Shown in pieces: positions 21,642-33,668 of a stretch of 64,000 nt of DNA. Position 1 is the first letter of the stretch. Every line of letters begins with the position of its first letter. The notes under the pieces are model-generated. The model did not search any database, was not told the origin of the DNA, and saw only the letters and a program-made list of their open reading frames with translations. A program made the position numbers and the translations under genes. The stretch covers positions 13,348,001 to 13,412,000 of the forward strand of contig CM072803.1 in the NCBI GenBank assembly GCA_037013495.1. Direction: 5' to 3'. This DNA is from Hippophae tibetana. Lineage: Eukaryota > Streptophyta > Magnoliopsida > Rosales > Elaeagnaceae.

Positions 21642-23100
21642 CTACACACTGTTAGGAATAGATACAGTAGATAATTGATTCACAAACATGTTTGATTTTG
21701 ACAAACAATGTTTAGACATATAGTTACTTATGTGATATTTAACTTTACTAGAAATCTCAGGTTCATACATGGCTTTAGGAATACCTCTGTTAGGACCTTG
21801 TGCAAGTATTTTTCTAGTTGGTTCAATAGTTGGAACATCCTCTGCAAATGATTGGTTAGGTATATCAGTAACTTGTGGAGTAGGAAACTCGTACTCACTT
21901 AGTGGTAGTAATGAACTTGCTTGATGATCTTGAAGTTGATGAGGACTTGATTCCATTTCCCTTGAGTTTTTTCTATATTGGAAGTTATTACCATCTGAAT
22001 TTAGGTTATTTTTATTTTCCTTACATATAATTTTTCTTTCTTCATAAGGAAACAATTTATATATAAGGGTCTGAATTTCAGCATGGTTGTACTCCTCCTA
22101 AAATTCAGGTTTAGAAGAGATTGTATCTACATGAAAAATAACATCTATGGTGGTAATCATTTGTTTTGTAGGAGGATGATAACAACGATACCTTTTTTTG
22201 TGTGGCATATCCCATAAAAACACCACATATTGCTCATGGATTCAACTTGCTACGTTGTTGTTTATATAGGTGTACAAATGCCACATATCCAAAGATATAA
22301 GAAGATAAATTAGGAACACTTGGTGAAACAATTGCTTCAATGATGGCTTGTAGTGGTGTTTAGAAGTTAATGGAACTGGAAGGTACCCGATTGATCAAAT
22401 ATGCAGTAGAAGTAAGTGCTTTTTCCCAATAATATAATGACATATGAGCTTCAATCAATGAGGCACGGAAAACTTCTAACAAGTGTCGATTTTTTCTTTC
22501 TGCAACTCCATTTTGCTGAGGTGTATCAACACAAGTAGTTTGATGAATAATCCCTTCTGATTTAAGATATTCTTGAAGCTCAAAGCTCTTATATTCTCTT
22601 CCATTGTCACTACGTAGAACTTGATTTTGTGTTTTATACTGAGTACGAACCATTTTATGAAATTTTCTAAATAATAATTTTACCTCACTTTTAGATTTCA
22701 TTAAACAAACCTAAATCATTCTACTAAAATCATCAATAAATGTAACAAACCAACGTGATCCTCCCAAAGTAGAGACTTTGGAATGACCTCATACATCAGA
22801 ATGTATAACCATAAACGGAAATGGACTTTTATTTAAGGTTACAGGAAAGGAGGAATGATGATTTTTTGCTAGTTCACAAACATCACACTTTAAAGTAGAA
22901 AGATCTAAGTTCAAAAATAAACTTGGTTATAATTTCTTTAAATATCCAAAAGAAGCATGACCCAATCTCCTATGCCAAAGCCATATATTTTATTCATCCT
23001 TTTTAGATTCAGTTGCTACTAGTGCATTATTTGTTGAATCCAAGTCTAGATAATACAAGTTTTCTTGCCTAACACCATGACCAATCGTTTGCTTTGTTTG
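21642..23100 (-). pseudogene. copia-C protease-integrase region
   Basis: The integrase core is open at 22,701-22,360. It includes the second catalytic Asp in RSDNGREYKS (about 22,620-22,590) and the catalytic Glu in QQNGVAERKNR (about 22,515-22,480). Upstream (22,700-23,050) the zinc-binding and first-Asp parts are broken by stops. 22,055-21,642 is the hydrophilic linker between integrase and RT (SPHQLQDHQASSLLPLSEYE). Confidence 0.8.
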
Positions 23101-24066
23101 GAGAAAAAGTTTTAAGTACCTTACCAACATTTGCTGAGGAGCTTGCATCATGATCCTTTATTGTTTCAGCAATGGTGACAGTAGACATATGTCTTGTATT
23201 TTTCTTCCTAGAGTCACGGTTGTGATCCCACCAGTCAGGATATCCCACAAGTTCAAAACATCATTCTTTTGTATGACCCTTTTGATGACAATGGGTACAT
23301 TTAAATGATGATTTATCAACCACCCTTCGTTCTTGTTGAGAACGATTTTAGATATCATGGCAGAAGCGTCAGCATCTCCAAGTTTTTCCCTCAATGAGAT
23401 TCGATGTACTACCTCTTGTCGAATCAAGGAATAACAACCTTATAAATCTGGGATGGTTTCTTTTTGCAAAATTTCTCCACAAACCTACTCAAATTCATCA
23501 TCTAATCCAGTAAGAAAAATATGTACCCTCAGTCTTTCAACAAACTCTTGATAAAATATTAGATCATGAGGGTCTTTCATGACCACCTTATCACGATGGT
23601 CTAGCTCTTGAAAAATTTCAGTCAACTCTCCATAATATTCTGAAAGTGATTTTCCATTTTGTCTAGAAGTAAAAACTTTTTGGTTTAAGACAAATACCTA
23701 TAATTCGTCACTTCCATCATAGAATTATTTTGCCAAAGCACCCCAAATTTCAAGAGCAGTAGATATGCGTAAATAACGCATCATGATTTCTGGACTCATT
23801 GACATAAATAGCCATCTTTTCACTTTTTGATTTTCTCCATACCACTTGTTATAATTTTCTGATGTTTTTTCTTGTTGCAATTTTTTGTCATGAATATAAG
23901 AGAGTTTTTCTCTCTCTACAATATGAATTTCTATTATTTGAGACCAAACATCATAATTAGTCTCGGTAAGAATAATTACAACATTAAAAACACCTTCAAA
24001 ATGGACAGATTGTACAATAACTGGAGTTGATTGCTTCATAGGTAATGAAATCGTGCCCTCTCTCAT
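23100..24066 (-). pseudogene. copia-C gag
   Basis: The start is chosen at the ATG at 24,066-24,064 (MREGTISLPMKQS). The N-terminal capsid domain reads NYDVWSQIIEIHIVEREKLS and KVKRWLFMSMSPEIMMRYLR (about 23,970-23,770), the common plant copia gag pattern. After a stop near 23,725 the same frame continues with SLSEYYGELTEIFQELDHRD. A zinc knuckle (THCHQKGHTKE, about 23,298-23,262) appears in a shifted frame. Only a few breaks separate it from an intact gag. Confidence 0.85.
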
Positions 24067-24788
24067 GATATTATGGTAAAAAAAACTAGAAAATGGTGCA
24101 AGAATCGGTATAAAGAATATTGAATCGATCATTTTTTTAAGAAGAAATGGACCAAACTGGATAAAAAACACAAAATCGGGTAAAAAAATTGGTTTAAAAA
24201 CCTTGAAAACTGGACCAAACAGGTTTTAAAAAGACATAACCAGAAAAAAAACCGGGTTCAAAAATTTAAAATGGACCAAGCCAGCCAAATTTGGAAAAAT
24301 TGCAAAAAAAATGCAAAAAATCCGAGTTCAGACCAAACCAAACCTGAGCTGAACCGAGATGTGGACTTGATACGTCCATGAGCCTAACCGAGGTGCAAAC
24401 CGGCTATGTTGTGAGATGAACCAAGCCGACCCGTACACTCACGTCTGCAAATCGGCCATGTCAGTATCTTTAACCTCCAAACGGCGTGTGAAGGTGCGTG
24501 CAATTTTTTCTTTCCTTTTGGTGGCACTTGTGGGCACATGCCGACTCTTTTTTCTACCTTATTTTTACCAAAATTCTCAGAATTGTTTTTAGAGTAATCT
24601 GGTAAAATTAGGTGGGACAAATACTACTTCAAAAATGGTGTTTTTAATTAATATTTATATCGGTGTTTGAAAGAGATTTTTTATCTGAGAAAAAATATTT
24701 TCTAGAAAAAGAAAACTCGGTTTAAGAGAATAAGGGTTTCAAAAACTCACTTTAAGATAAGAGTTTCAAATTTGTATAAAGAAACAAC

Positions 24789-24803
24789 TTGGTTCTGATA
24801 CCA
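24789..24803 (-). promoter_or_regulatory. copia-C primer-binding site
   Basis: On the minus strand it reads 'tggtatcagaaccaa', the copia tRNA-Met-type site, directly next to the 5' LTR end. Confidence 0.8.
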
Positions 24804-24960
24804 TGAAGAAATAAATATTTGAAAAAACAATCAAACTGAAGAAGAAATAAATAATTTCCTTGATTGAATCACATAGTTTACAACTACTTGGTAGAGGTCG
24901 GCGTCGGTATCAGTGCAGTTTTTGTTGAATAAGTTGATATAGTGTTTTTTGAATTCAACA
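24804..24960 (-). repeat. copia-C 5' LTR, internally deleted
   Basis: 157 bp, matching both ends of the 231-bp 3' LTR but lacking an internal block corresponding to about 19,935-20,010 (with the TATA-like sequence) and a shorter piece near 20,050-20,070. It gained about 20 bases near its outer end. Loss of the promoter in the 5' LTR would silence the element. Confidence 0.85.
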
Positions 24961-24965
24961 CACCT

Positions 24966-25198
24966 TATACATGACTCATAAACACGCTGTATAGACCACG
25001 CCTGCATTATTGAGTATCCTCAATACTGAATATAATAAATGTGGAACCAAATTTTTACTTCGCAGACAATTTGTTTTGTCACCTTAAATCAATATCTTAT
25101 ACGATTAAAAGTATTACAATACTTAAAGACATTTCATAATATAAGATCTCATATCTCAAAAAAATTTATTACAAACATGCAACACTATTTGAGTACAC
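24966..25198. other. Short spacer downstream of the methyltransferase relic
   Basis: No gene. It would hold the 3' UTR of the minus-strand O-methyltransferase. No canonical AATAAA is evident on the minus strand immediately after the stop. Confidence 0.4.
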
Positions 25199-26170
25199 TC
25201 AAAGTTTCTTGCGAAATTGAATGATGTAGGTATTGAAAGCACATCCCATTACTTTGAAACCTTGAAACCCACCCCCTTTAGCCAAAGCCTGAAATTCCTT
25301 TTGTGTCCTCTCTTTTCCTCCAGGGTTGTAAGCCAACATTGCCACATCAATGTTGATAACTCCCTTGGTTGCAAGGCTAGTGTCTATTGTCTCAAGAAGA
25401 ATGCATTCAGCCAGTATCACTTTCCCATTCGTCGAAAGTGCATCATAGCAATTCTTCAAAAAAAATTGAGCAATCTTCGTCACTCCAGTCATGACATATT
25501 GACTGCTAGGATTGCATACAAGTCCATACAACTTTATGGTAAATACTATTATAGTTTGTTTTGTTTTTAATTTTGAGAAATAAAAAATGCTTCAAACTAA
25601 ACATAAATAGTTTAGTGCTTTCTTTCGTAGCTCATAAACACAAATAAAGTGACACTTCGTATCATCATCCACCTTTAGAAGCACAATCAATATATATTAC
25701 TTTTTATTCTAATTCATCTACGTTTTTATTCCATTTAGTTTACATTCTAGATTAGTAAATGTGTCCTTAATTCCTAACTAATTCATTAGTACGTTATTAT
25801 TTATTTTGCACAAAGAATTAATTTTAGTTAAAAAAATTAAAGTTTAAAAGAAATATGATCAAAATAACTATATGACATCTTTAATTGTTTTAGTTATATA
25901 AAAAATCATGAAATGGTGATTAATTATGTTAAACTAGAGTCTTTTGGAATTTTAATTTTTAATTAATTAATTGTGTTTTTGTAATTTATTATTTCATAGA
26001 TATTTAATTTGTTAAACAAATAAATTTTAGAAGAAGTATGACAAAAATATATAATTATATGTAATCTATAATTTTTTTAATTTTATAAAAAAGAAAGTTA
26101 CAAAAGGATGATTGTATAGTTAGTCTTTTGAACTTTAGTTTTTAATTTTTAATTAATTCATTGTGTCAAT

Positions 26171-26518
26171 TAGAGGTATCCATGGACCAGTTTGGTCTAG
26201 TTTTGAGTAAAAAAAAAATCGGATCGGATCAAACCGTTTGATTATTAAAAATATTATAACCGAATGATATACCTTTGATTAAAATATGAAAATTTTAATT
26301 AACAATTTGTGAAAAAAGATGAGAATTTTAATATATTATTAAAACCGGTCTGGTCCAACTGGTTTAAAAATTAATATAATTGGACTGAACCATTTAAAAA
26401 ATGGTTTTAATTAATACAAACTGGATTAAACCGTTTGATTTTTAAAACTATTCTACCGGTCCGATTCGATTCAATTTTTCGGTTTAATTCAATTCGGTTC
26501 GATTTTTAGACACCCCTA
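26171..26518 (+). mobile_element. hAT-type MITE in methyltransferase intron
   Basis: 348 bp with ends 'tagaggtatc' and, inverted, 'taggggtgtc'. The 8-bp flanks are 'gtgtcaat' (26,163-26,170) and 'atgtctat' (26,519-26,526), matching at 6 of 8, which fits hAT transposons. The interior is built of 'aaaccgtttgatt', 'ggttcgatt' and similar units in both orientations, a common pattern for this MITE class. It has no coding capacity. Confidence 0.7.
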
Positions 26519-26526
26519 ATGTCTAT

Positions 26527-28104
26527 TATTTATTATCCCACAGAATTATTTTAAATTAAAAACATTTAAAAATAAAGTCGGTTGATTGAATTTTCAAAAG
26601 TGAAGTTATTTTTAAAATATAATTTTTATAATTAAATTATTATATCTGTTATTTATTATTATACAAAGAATTAGTTTTTATGAAAAATATTAAAGTTTAG
26701 AAGAAATAAATTCCATCAAATACACAAAAAAAGAATAAAATGTAACAAATTATTTTGTGATATATCATTCTTTTAAGGTTTAAGGAAGTTAAATAAGAAA
26801 TATTAAGTGCATTATCTTATTTGTTTAATTAACTTGCAAAATTATACAATTAGAATAACTATATATGTATAAAACTAAAGCAGGTTGTGAAAAGAAAAGT
26901 GTAAAAATAATATAAAAATGAACTTAATTATATAAAAATCAAACTTATAAAATTTCACTATTTTTCAATAAAATTTCATTAAATAGAATATTAATTAAAA
27001 AATAAAAAATTATTAGCGAACATGAGAAAATAGCATCTAATTGGAACATAGAATTACAAATAGAGCTTAAAGTGGAGTCGTTTTCACATATTTTAAAAGT
27101 ATATTATAAAAAAATTAATATGTATATTAAATCAAAAAAATTCAATTAACCAAAGAGAATGATCACTATAACTACAAATAATTCATTTATTTTAAAATTT
27201 ATTTATGTACTTCATAGTACACGCAAGATGCTTCATAATTCGTAAGAGAGATGATGAAAAATTGAAAATTCCCTCTAAGAAAACATTAGAGACCATCTAC
27301 CTATTTGCATCAGTAGTGTAGACAATATAAGAGAATGTAAATTTCATGATAGGCAAACAATTAAGAAATTGTATTTACTAATGAGTTAATAGTTTAGTTA
27401 GTATTTATTACTAATATGATTTTAAAGTGTTAAGATCGATTACTATTGAATGTGTGCAACATAAGTTAAAATAAACAAAAATGAAGAAATTAAATATAAA
27501 TATACAAAAATTTAAATTTATTGATAAATGTAATCTTTTGGAACACTAGTTTAGTTCTCTTAAATTTTTAAACTTCTATAAAACAAAATTTTAAATTTAT
27601 TGATTAATTTAATTTAAAATTATAATATTAATAACATTATTAGCATAACTTAATAATAAAGCTGCTTATCATAGTTAATTTGATTATAATTAATAATTTT
27701 ATGTTAAATTTTATAACTAAACTTAATTTTGTTACCAAAATAACTAACAATATTTTGCAAGAATAAGAAATTAAATTGATTCTAAATACTTATATTATTT
27801 AATTTTAAATTTCAATAATTGAACAATTTAAATTATATGTTCATAAATATATATATATTTAATTGGGACAATAATAGCAAATCTAAGAACATAAAACTCA
27901 TATTATTATGATAAATGAAATGCAGCGTATTTCACTAAAAAAATCGTAAACTTTCTGATGTTTAAGTTGGTAAAATATCTAATAAAAAAACTTACTTTCA
28001 TATTTACGTACAATATTAAATAAATAAAATTAACCATTAATTTTTTTTAACTTAATTAGAACATACACATCAAATAAATACAGATATGTAAGTGGTATAC
28101 TCAC
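26527..28104. other. AT-rich remainder of methyltransferase intron
   Basis: Very AT-rich and without coding signal. No element ends are recognised apart from the MITE before it. Confidence 0.5.
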
Positions 28105-28769
28105 CTTCATGAAAATTACCTCTCCTTTTGGAACACTTACTAACATATCTCCTCCAACATGCTCCACAGCTGTCTCCATAAAAAATACCAGATTATAAAG
28201 AAAAGAAAAGAAGTTTCATAATAGTTCACAATGTTAGAAAAGTTATTGTTCACCGACTCTATGACAATTAGTAAAATTAAGTTAATATTAAATAATTACT
28301 TTCAATAGGAATCAAGGTTTGAACTTCAAATCTAGGTAGAATTAATTTCATATAATTATTTGGATATATTTGTAGAGATAGTAGAATAGAACAACTTAAG
28401 AACTTAGGATGATAGAAGCATACAATGATAATTAGGAGCATCTTGAATGACATGAGGCAAATCAAAGTTTATGCCCTTAATTGAAGGATACTTGGAGACA
28501 ATCACGTTAAGTACTGCCCCATTACCACCACCAACACCAACAACAGTTTTGAGACCCTCAAAGCCCTTGTAGATTTCAAGAATCTTCTTCATATTAATGG
28601 TAGAGTGCTCAAACATGCTCTTGTTGAATCTAGAATCCATCCCATGATATTCAAATGCATTCATTCCATGTGCCTTGTGGAATGGATTTACACCTTCTAA
28701 AACTGCATCTTTCAAGTGGTACCTAGACAAAACACCAATCGTGGAATATTAAAATGCAGTAATTTCATA

Positions 28770-28847
28770 GCGTGAACCGACTTTAAATTTTAAGTCATTT
28801 CATTTAAAGTCAGTTTTTAACCGATTTTAATACCCTTTGTAGTAGTG
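28770..28847 (+). mobile_element. CACTA-type MITE fragment (right end)
   Basis: The 78 bases 'cgtgaaccgactttaaattt ...' to 'ctttgtagtagtg' match the right terminus of the 849-bp MITE at 9569-10,417 (10,343-10,417). The left part is gone. It forms the junction between the methyltransferase relic and copia-D. Confidence 0.75.
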
Positions 28848-28874
28848 TAACCTCGTTTGTTTATTATGAATCTA

Positions 28875-30260
28875 ATATGGTTAATGTTAATATTAACACA
28901 TGATGGATTGATTATGGATCTACAATTCATGTTACAAACTCCTTACAAGGTATGCGAAACCTAAGAAGGCTAGTAGGAAGTGAGAAATTCATCTTATCCA
29001 GCAACAAGATAGGCTCACATGTGGAGGATGTAGGGACATACAGTTTGATTTTAAGTAGTGGTTTTGTTTTAGAATTAGAAAAGACTTTTTATGTTCCAAG
29101 TTTCTCTAGAAACTTGACTTCGATTTCAAGACTTGTACCTTATGGTTATTGCTTTCACTTTTCAGAAACATCTTTCAGTTTATTTAATAACATTAATAGT
29201 GTTAGGAATTATACTTTTCTAATGGTCTTTACTATATTAATTTACAAAATAATTCCACTCATAATGTTATGCATGTTCAAACTAGCACTAAAAGGTGTAT
29301 TATTAACGAAGACTTTTCTACATTATAACATAGAAGATTAAGACATATCTCCATAGAAAGAATTAAAAGATTAGTAAAAGATGGGGCCCTTAGTACTCTA
29401 GATTTTACTGATTTTGAGACATGTGTGGACTGCATTAAGGGAAAGCAGACTAACAAGTCAAAGAAAGGTGCCAATAGAAGTTTAGACATATTACAAATCA
29501 TACATACTGATATATGTTGTCCAGAAATGGACATACAAGGTCAGAAATATTTTATCACCTTTATTGATGATTTTTCTCGATATATGTATCTCTATATGCT
29601 TCATAACAAGAGTGAAGCATTAGATGCCTTCAAGATTTTTAAGGCTGAAGTAAAGAAATAATGCGAAAAGAAAATAAAATTCGTGAGATCAGATAGAGGT
29701 GGTGAATATTATGGTAGATATAGTGAGAATGGACAAACGTCTGGTCCATTTTCTAAGTTTCTTCAAGAGCATGGGATAATTGCCCAATACACTATGCCTA
29801 GTTCACCAAATTAGAATGGTGTAGCAGAAAGAAGAAATCGAACATTAATGGACATGGTGCGAAGTATACTTAACTATTATAATCTTTCTAAATCCTTATG
29901 GACTGAAACTTTAAAGACAATTGTGTATATATTAAACTGAGTTCCAACTAAGGTTGTCTCAAAGATGCCATTTGAATTATAGAAAGGTTGAGAACTGAGT
30001 TTGCGACATATGCACATTCGAGGATGCCCGTTTAAAGTAAGGATTTATAATCCACAAGAGAAGAAGTTGGATCGAAGGACCGTAAGTGGGTATTTCATTG
30101 GATATGCCGAAAGGTCTAAAGGATATAGGTTTTATTATCCATCTCATAACACTAGGTTTGTGGAATTAGGAAATGCAAAATTTCTTGAGAATGACTTGAT
30201 TAGTTAGAGCGATCGATCCCAAGGCATTGGTCCTAAGAAAGATCATTTAGATGCTTAATG
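28875..30260 (+). pseudogene. copia-D protease and integrase
   Basis: The protease motif reads W-I-D-Y-G-S-T-I-H-V (about 28,907-28,936) for the usual W-L-D-S-G-A. The pre-integrase block is open at 28,952-29,341 (FYVPSFSRNLTSISRL). The integrase has all three acidic residues: HTDICC (29,502-29,519), RSDRGGEY (29,689-29,712) and NGVAERRNRT (29,816-29,845). The C-terminal part GYFIGYAERSKGYRFY is at 30,088-30,135. Single stops lie at 29,659, 29,813 and 29,938. Confidence 0.85.
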
Positions 30261-30469
30261 AGCCACTTCAAGTAATGGGCTGATCGTTGTTGTTAACAAC
30301 GTGCCTTGAGTACAAATCCGTGTTGAAGAACCAGTCTTGGAAGTACCATAAGCTATTGATCTTGATCTAGTTGATGCTGAAGTTCAATAGATGCCTGAAG
30401 CCATTGTAAAACCAGTTGAACAACATGATTCTGCTACTCAAGAGAATATTGATGCAGCATTAAGAAGAT

Positions 30470-31885
30470 ATACTAGAGTAAGGAAATCAATGATTCCTAG
30501 TGACTATGTTGTGTATCTATAAGAGTGTAACTACAATGTTGGAACTGAAAATGATCCTGAGACATTTTCACAAGCCATGAGTTCTGAGGTTTCAAACTTA
30601 TGGTACAATGCCATGAAATATGAGATGGATTCTATGACGTCTAACCAAGTCTAGGATCTAGTCAAGTTGCATGATGGTGTAAAAGTAATTGGATGTAAAT
30701 GGGTCTTCAAGACAAAGAAAGACTCATAAGGAAACATTAAGAGACATAAGGCAAGACTCGTTTCCAAAGGATTCACTCAAAGTGAGGGAATTGACTACAC
30801 GGAGACATTCTCTCATGTATCTATGAAAGATTCACTTCATGTGATCATGGCAATGGTTGCCCATTTTATCTTGGATTTGCATCAAATGGATGTGAAGACG
30901 GTTGTCCTTAATGGTAACCTAGAGGAAGATGTTTACATGAAACAACCTGAAGTATTCTCCTCTAGTAATGGTGAGCACTTGGTTTAGAAGCTTAATAAAT
31001 CCTTATATAGATTAAAACAAGCTTCCCGTCAATGGTATTTGAAATTCCATAACGTCATCACTTCATTTGGTTTTGAAGAGAACATTATGGATCAATGTAT
31101 ATACCAGAAGGTCAGTGAGAGCAAGATTTATTATTTGGTGCTATATGTGGATGATATTTTGCTTGTAACTAATGATAAGGGTTTACTATATGAGGTGAAA
31201 CAATTACTCTTGAAGAACTTTGATATGAAGGATATGTGTGAGGCATCTTATATCATTGGCATTAAGATCCCTAGGGATAGATCTCGAGGCATTTTGGGTT
31301 TGTCTCAAGGAGCCTATATCAATAAAGTTTTAGAGAGATTTCAGATGAAGGATTGTTCACTCAATATGGCACCCATTATAAAGGGTGAAAAATTTATCCT
31401 AAACCAATGCCTTAAAAATGAGCTCAAGTGGGAACAAATGAAAACCATTCCATTTGCTTCAGTAGTTGGAAGCGTGATGTATGCTCAGGTCTGCACCAGA
31501 CATGACTTTGCATTTGTTTTTGGGATGCTAAGGATATATCAGAGTAACCCAAGTATTGATCACTAGAGAGATGAAAAGAAAGTCTTGAGGTACCTTCAAG
31601 AGACAAAAGATTACATGTTCATATATAGATGAACCGAAAATCTGGAAGTGATTGGATACTCCAATGAGGACTTTGCTAGTTGTGTTGATTCCTGGAAATC
31701 AACATCTAGTTTCATTTCCATGCTTGGTGGTGGAGTCGTGTCTTGGAGGACTGTGAAACAGACCTTGACTACTACTTCCACTATGGAGGCCAAGTTCGTA
31801 TCATTTTTTGAGGCTACATAAAATGGTGTATGGTTAAAGAGTTTCATTTTCGAGCTTAGAGTAATTGACTCTATTTCTAGGCCAT
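30470..31885 (+). pseudogene. copia-D reverse transcriptase and RNase H (first part)
   Basis: RT begins near 30,600 with GCKWVFKTKKDS (30,694-30,729). It continues through DLHQMDVKTVVLNG and an open 31,039-31,566 holding Y-V-D-D at 31,144-31,155 and IGIKIPRDRSRGILGLSQ. RNase H begins after a stop near 31,564 (WKSTSSFISMLGGGVVSW, about 31,695-31,745) and is cut at 31,885 by the solo LTR. Confidence 0.85.
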
Positions 31886-33668
31886 TGATGAGCGAAAATC
31901 GGCATCACCGATTCTACCAATACTTTGGTTTTATATTTATAAAACTCTCGCAAGTGCACGAATCATTTCGTAGAAAATGATAAGTATACTCCCAAGGTCT
32001 ATCTAAGGAAGGAATGTATGTGGTTTTTAATTTATTATTCAAACTTTTAAAAATGAAATTAAATCCTAAACGTCCTGTCACAATATTTTGGGTTTTGTGT
32101 TTTTTTATCTACTTACATAAAAATAAACATAGATTCAATAAACATTTATGCAAATTTTATCATTTAAAATAGTGGAGTATTTATGGATATAATAACTAAG
32201 TTTAATTATGCTTGCTCATATTATTTAGTTTATTAAAGATATGAATTGATATTTATTGATTCTCCTTTTTTTTTATATAAATACCACCTTTGGTGGGGTT
32301 AGATATTCTTTGTTAACTAAACAAATCAATTAACACTTATGGGTGGAGTTAATAACTAATTTGGTTAATTAAATTAATTCCTTTTTCTAAGAGATTGAAA
32401 ATGAACCATTTAAATGCCACCTTTGGTGGAGTTAGACAGTTTAAACTTTATTCAAGGTGTCCAAATTAAACCTAATAATTTAGTTATCCGAGTACTAACT
32501 TTCAAGTTTTAAAACCACTACTGAAAACATGTTGTCAATACATTTTCAGATAATAATTCTTATAAAAACTTTTGAAATAGAGCTTCACTCTAACTACTGG
32601 GTGATTGTACCAACAAATAAAAGAGCACTACTCTAAATCAGACCGGATAACTAAACCTTAAAATCTAATTTTCAGATTTAAGTTTGTAATGAAAAATAAT
32701 ATATTTCTCTCTAACATTCTTAATATAAAATCTTGAATAAAAATAAAATCAATTCATTTTAGAGATTTTTACCTATTTAATATTTCGCAAGCATAACAAC
32801 GTTATTATTACATCATGTTTACTAACAGCCAGCAGAGTTAAATTTAATCACAGACAAATTAAATATAACATGTAAGAATAAAACATAAAAAATAACTGCA
32901 AAGAAAATAAAATCCTTACAGTACTTCGATGCTATTCCCGTTGTTGGAAAACCTCCAAGCGGAATTTGTACTCCCATTTATTGAATCAAAAAGAAAATAA
33001 ATTACAAAATCATAACTAGTTCTTCAAGAACTCTAAAACTAAGAAAAACTAACTAAGAAGAGCTAAAAACTAAGAAAAACTAAAAAAAACTAAGAAATGA
33101 AAGAAAGAGAAGAGACGATGGGTTTTGAGGTGTGGTAGAAGTGAAGAGAATGTATTTATAGGTAAGGATGGAGAGAAAAAGTGGGTGAAAAAATGTTAAA
33201 AAATGGTGGAAACGCGGAGTGGTGATTGCTGACATCATTGATGATGTCAGCATGACGTGGGGTGGCTACGCGCTAAAATGGGGCGAGAAGGCATCAGTGG
33301 CGCGCACAGGCACGCACGGAATTGGAGCAAGGCGCACGCGGGCGCGCGCGGGCTGGGCAGCTACGTGCACATTCTCCTCCTTTTTGAAATTTTTTACCTT
33401 TTTGACCCATTTTGTCCAATTTTTCCATATTTTTTTACCTTTCTTCATTTATTTATTAATATATTTGTGATGTATTGCTTCTAGTATTCCTTTTTGAGTC
33501 TTTAAGTTACGTTTTTAAGCCAAAATATCTGAAAAATAATAAAAATACCTGTGATTCCGAAAAAGACAAATTTATATAAATATATGATAAAACATATATA
33601 TATATATATATATAATCAATTAATGTGTATAAAATCATGGTAATTTTAGTGCTTTTGAGCACTCATCA
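31886..33668 (-). mobile_element. Solo LTR of an Athila-like gypsy family
   Basis: 1783 bp with ends TGATGAG...CTCATCA, flanked by a perfect 5-bp duplication GCCAT (31,881-31,885 and 33,669-33,673). Relatives occur at 44,079-45,110 and 54,294-55,795. The TATA box reads 'cctataaataca' on the minus strand (33,162-33,151), so the LTR is oriented minus. A GC-rich patch (33,205-33,370) lies upstream of the TATA box and holds a palindrome. A single LTR with a target duplication is the usual product of LTR-LTR recombination. Confidence 0.88.
33228..33251 (-). promoter_or_regulatory. bZIP-like palindrome in LTR promoter
   Basis: Perfect 10-bp arms 'gctgacatca' and 'tgatgtcagc' around a 4-base centre, followed by 'catgacgtgg' (33,251-33,260). 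TGACATCA and TGACGTGG resemble sites bound by plant bZIP factors. They lie about 70-100 bases upstream of the minus-strand TATA box, where promoter elements are expected. The regulatory role is inferred. Confidence 0.4.

Larger units (their letters stand above)
19878..24960 (-). mobile_element. copia-C: Ty1/copia element, minus strand
   Basis: Complete element flanked by a perfect 5-bp duplication CACCT (19,873-19,877 and 24,961-24,965). On the minus strand the order is 5' LTR (24,960-24,804), PBS (24,803-24,789), leader, gag (ATG at 24,066), protease, integrase, RT, RNase H, purine tract 'ttgagggggag' (20,119-20,109), 3' LTR (20,108-19,878). Stops are fewer than in copia-A and -B, so it is probably younger. 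It separates the CCB1 relic from the O-methyltransferase relic. Confidence 0.92.
25199..28722 (-). pseudogene. Caffeic-acid-type O-methyltransferase pseudogene (exons 2-4)
   Basis: Members of this family transfer a methyl group from S-adenosylmethionine to phenolic hydroxyls, as in lignin synthesis. Exon 2 is 28,722-28,424 (open, 299 nt): [28 protein letters not shown], then the SAM-binding motif reads VGVGGGNG where the family has VDVGGGTG. Exon 3 is 28,169-28,105 (VEHVGGDMLVSVPKGEVIFMK in 20-odd residues). Exon 4 is 25,502-25,199: it holds the catalytic His in [17 protein letters not shown] and FQGFKV, and stop codon 25,201-25,199. Defects: exon 1 (about half the protein) is absent upstream, a T-run at 25,457-25,464 shifts the frame, the Trp opening exon 4 is Ser, and four residues are missing after RFNK. 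Splice sites are canonical. Intron 3 is about 2.6 kb and holds a MITE. Confidence 0.88.

Noticed and set aside
25217..25570. Plus-strand open frame over the methyltransferase exon
   Set aside because: It is the antisense shadow of exon 4, whose minus-strand translation matches the family closely.
33219..33484. Overlapping open frames as small genes
   Set aside because: They lie in the GC-rich promoter patch of a solo LTR. Open frames there are a composition effect, and they occur on both strands.
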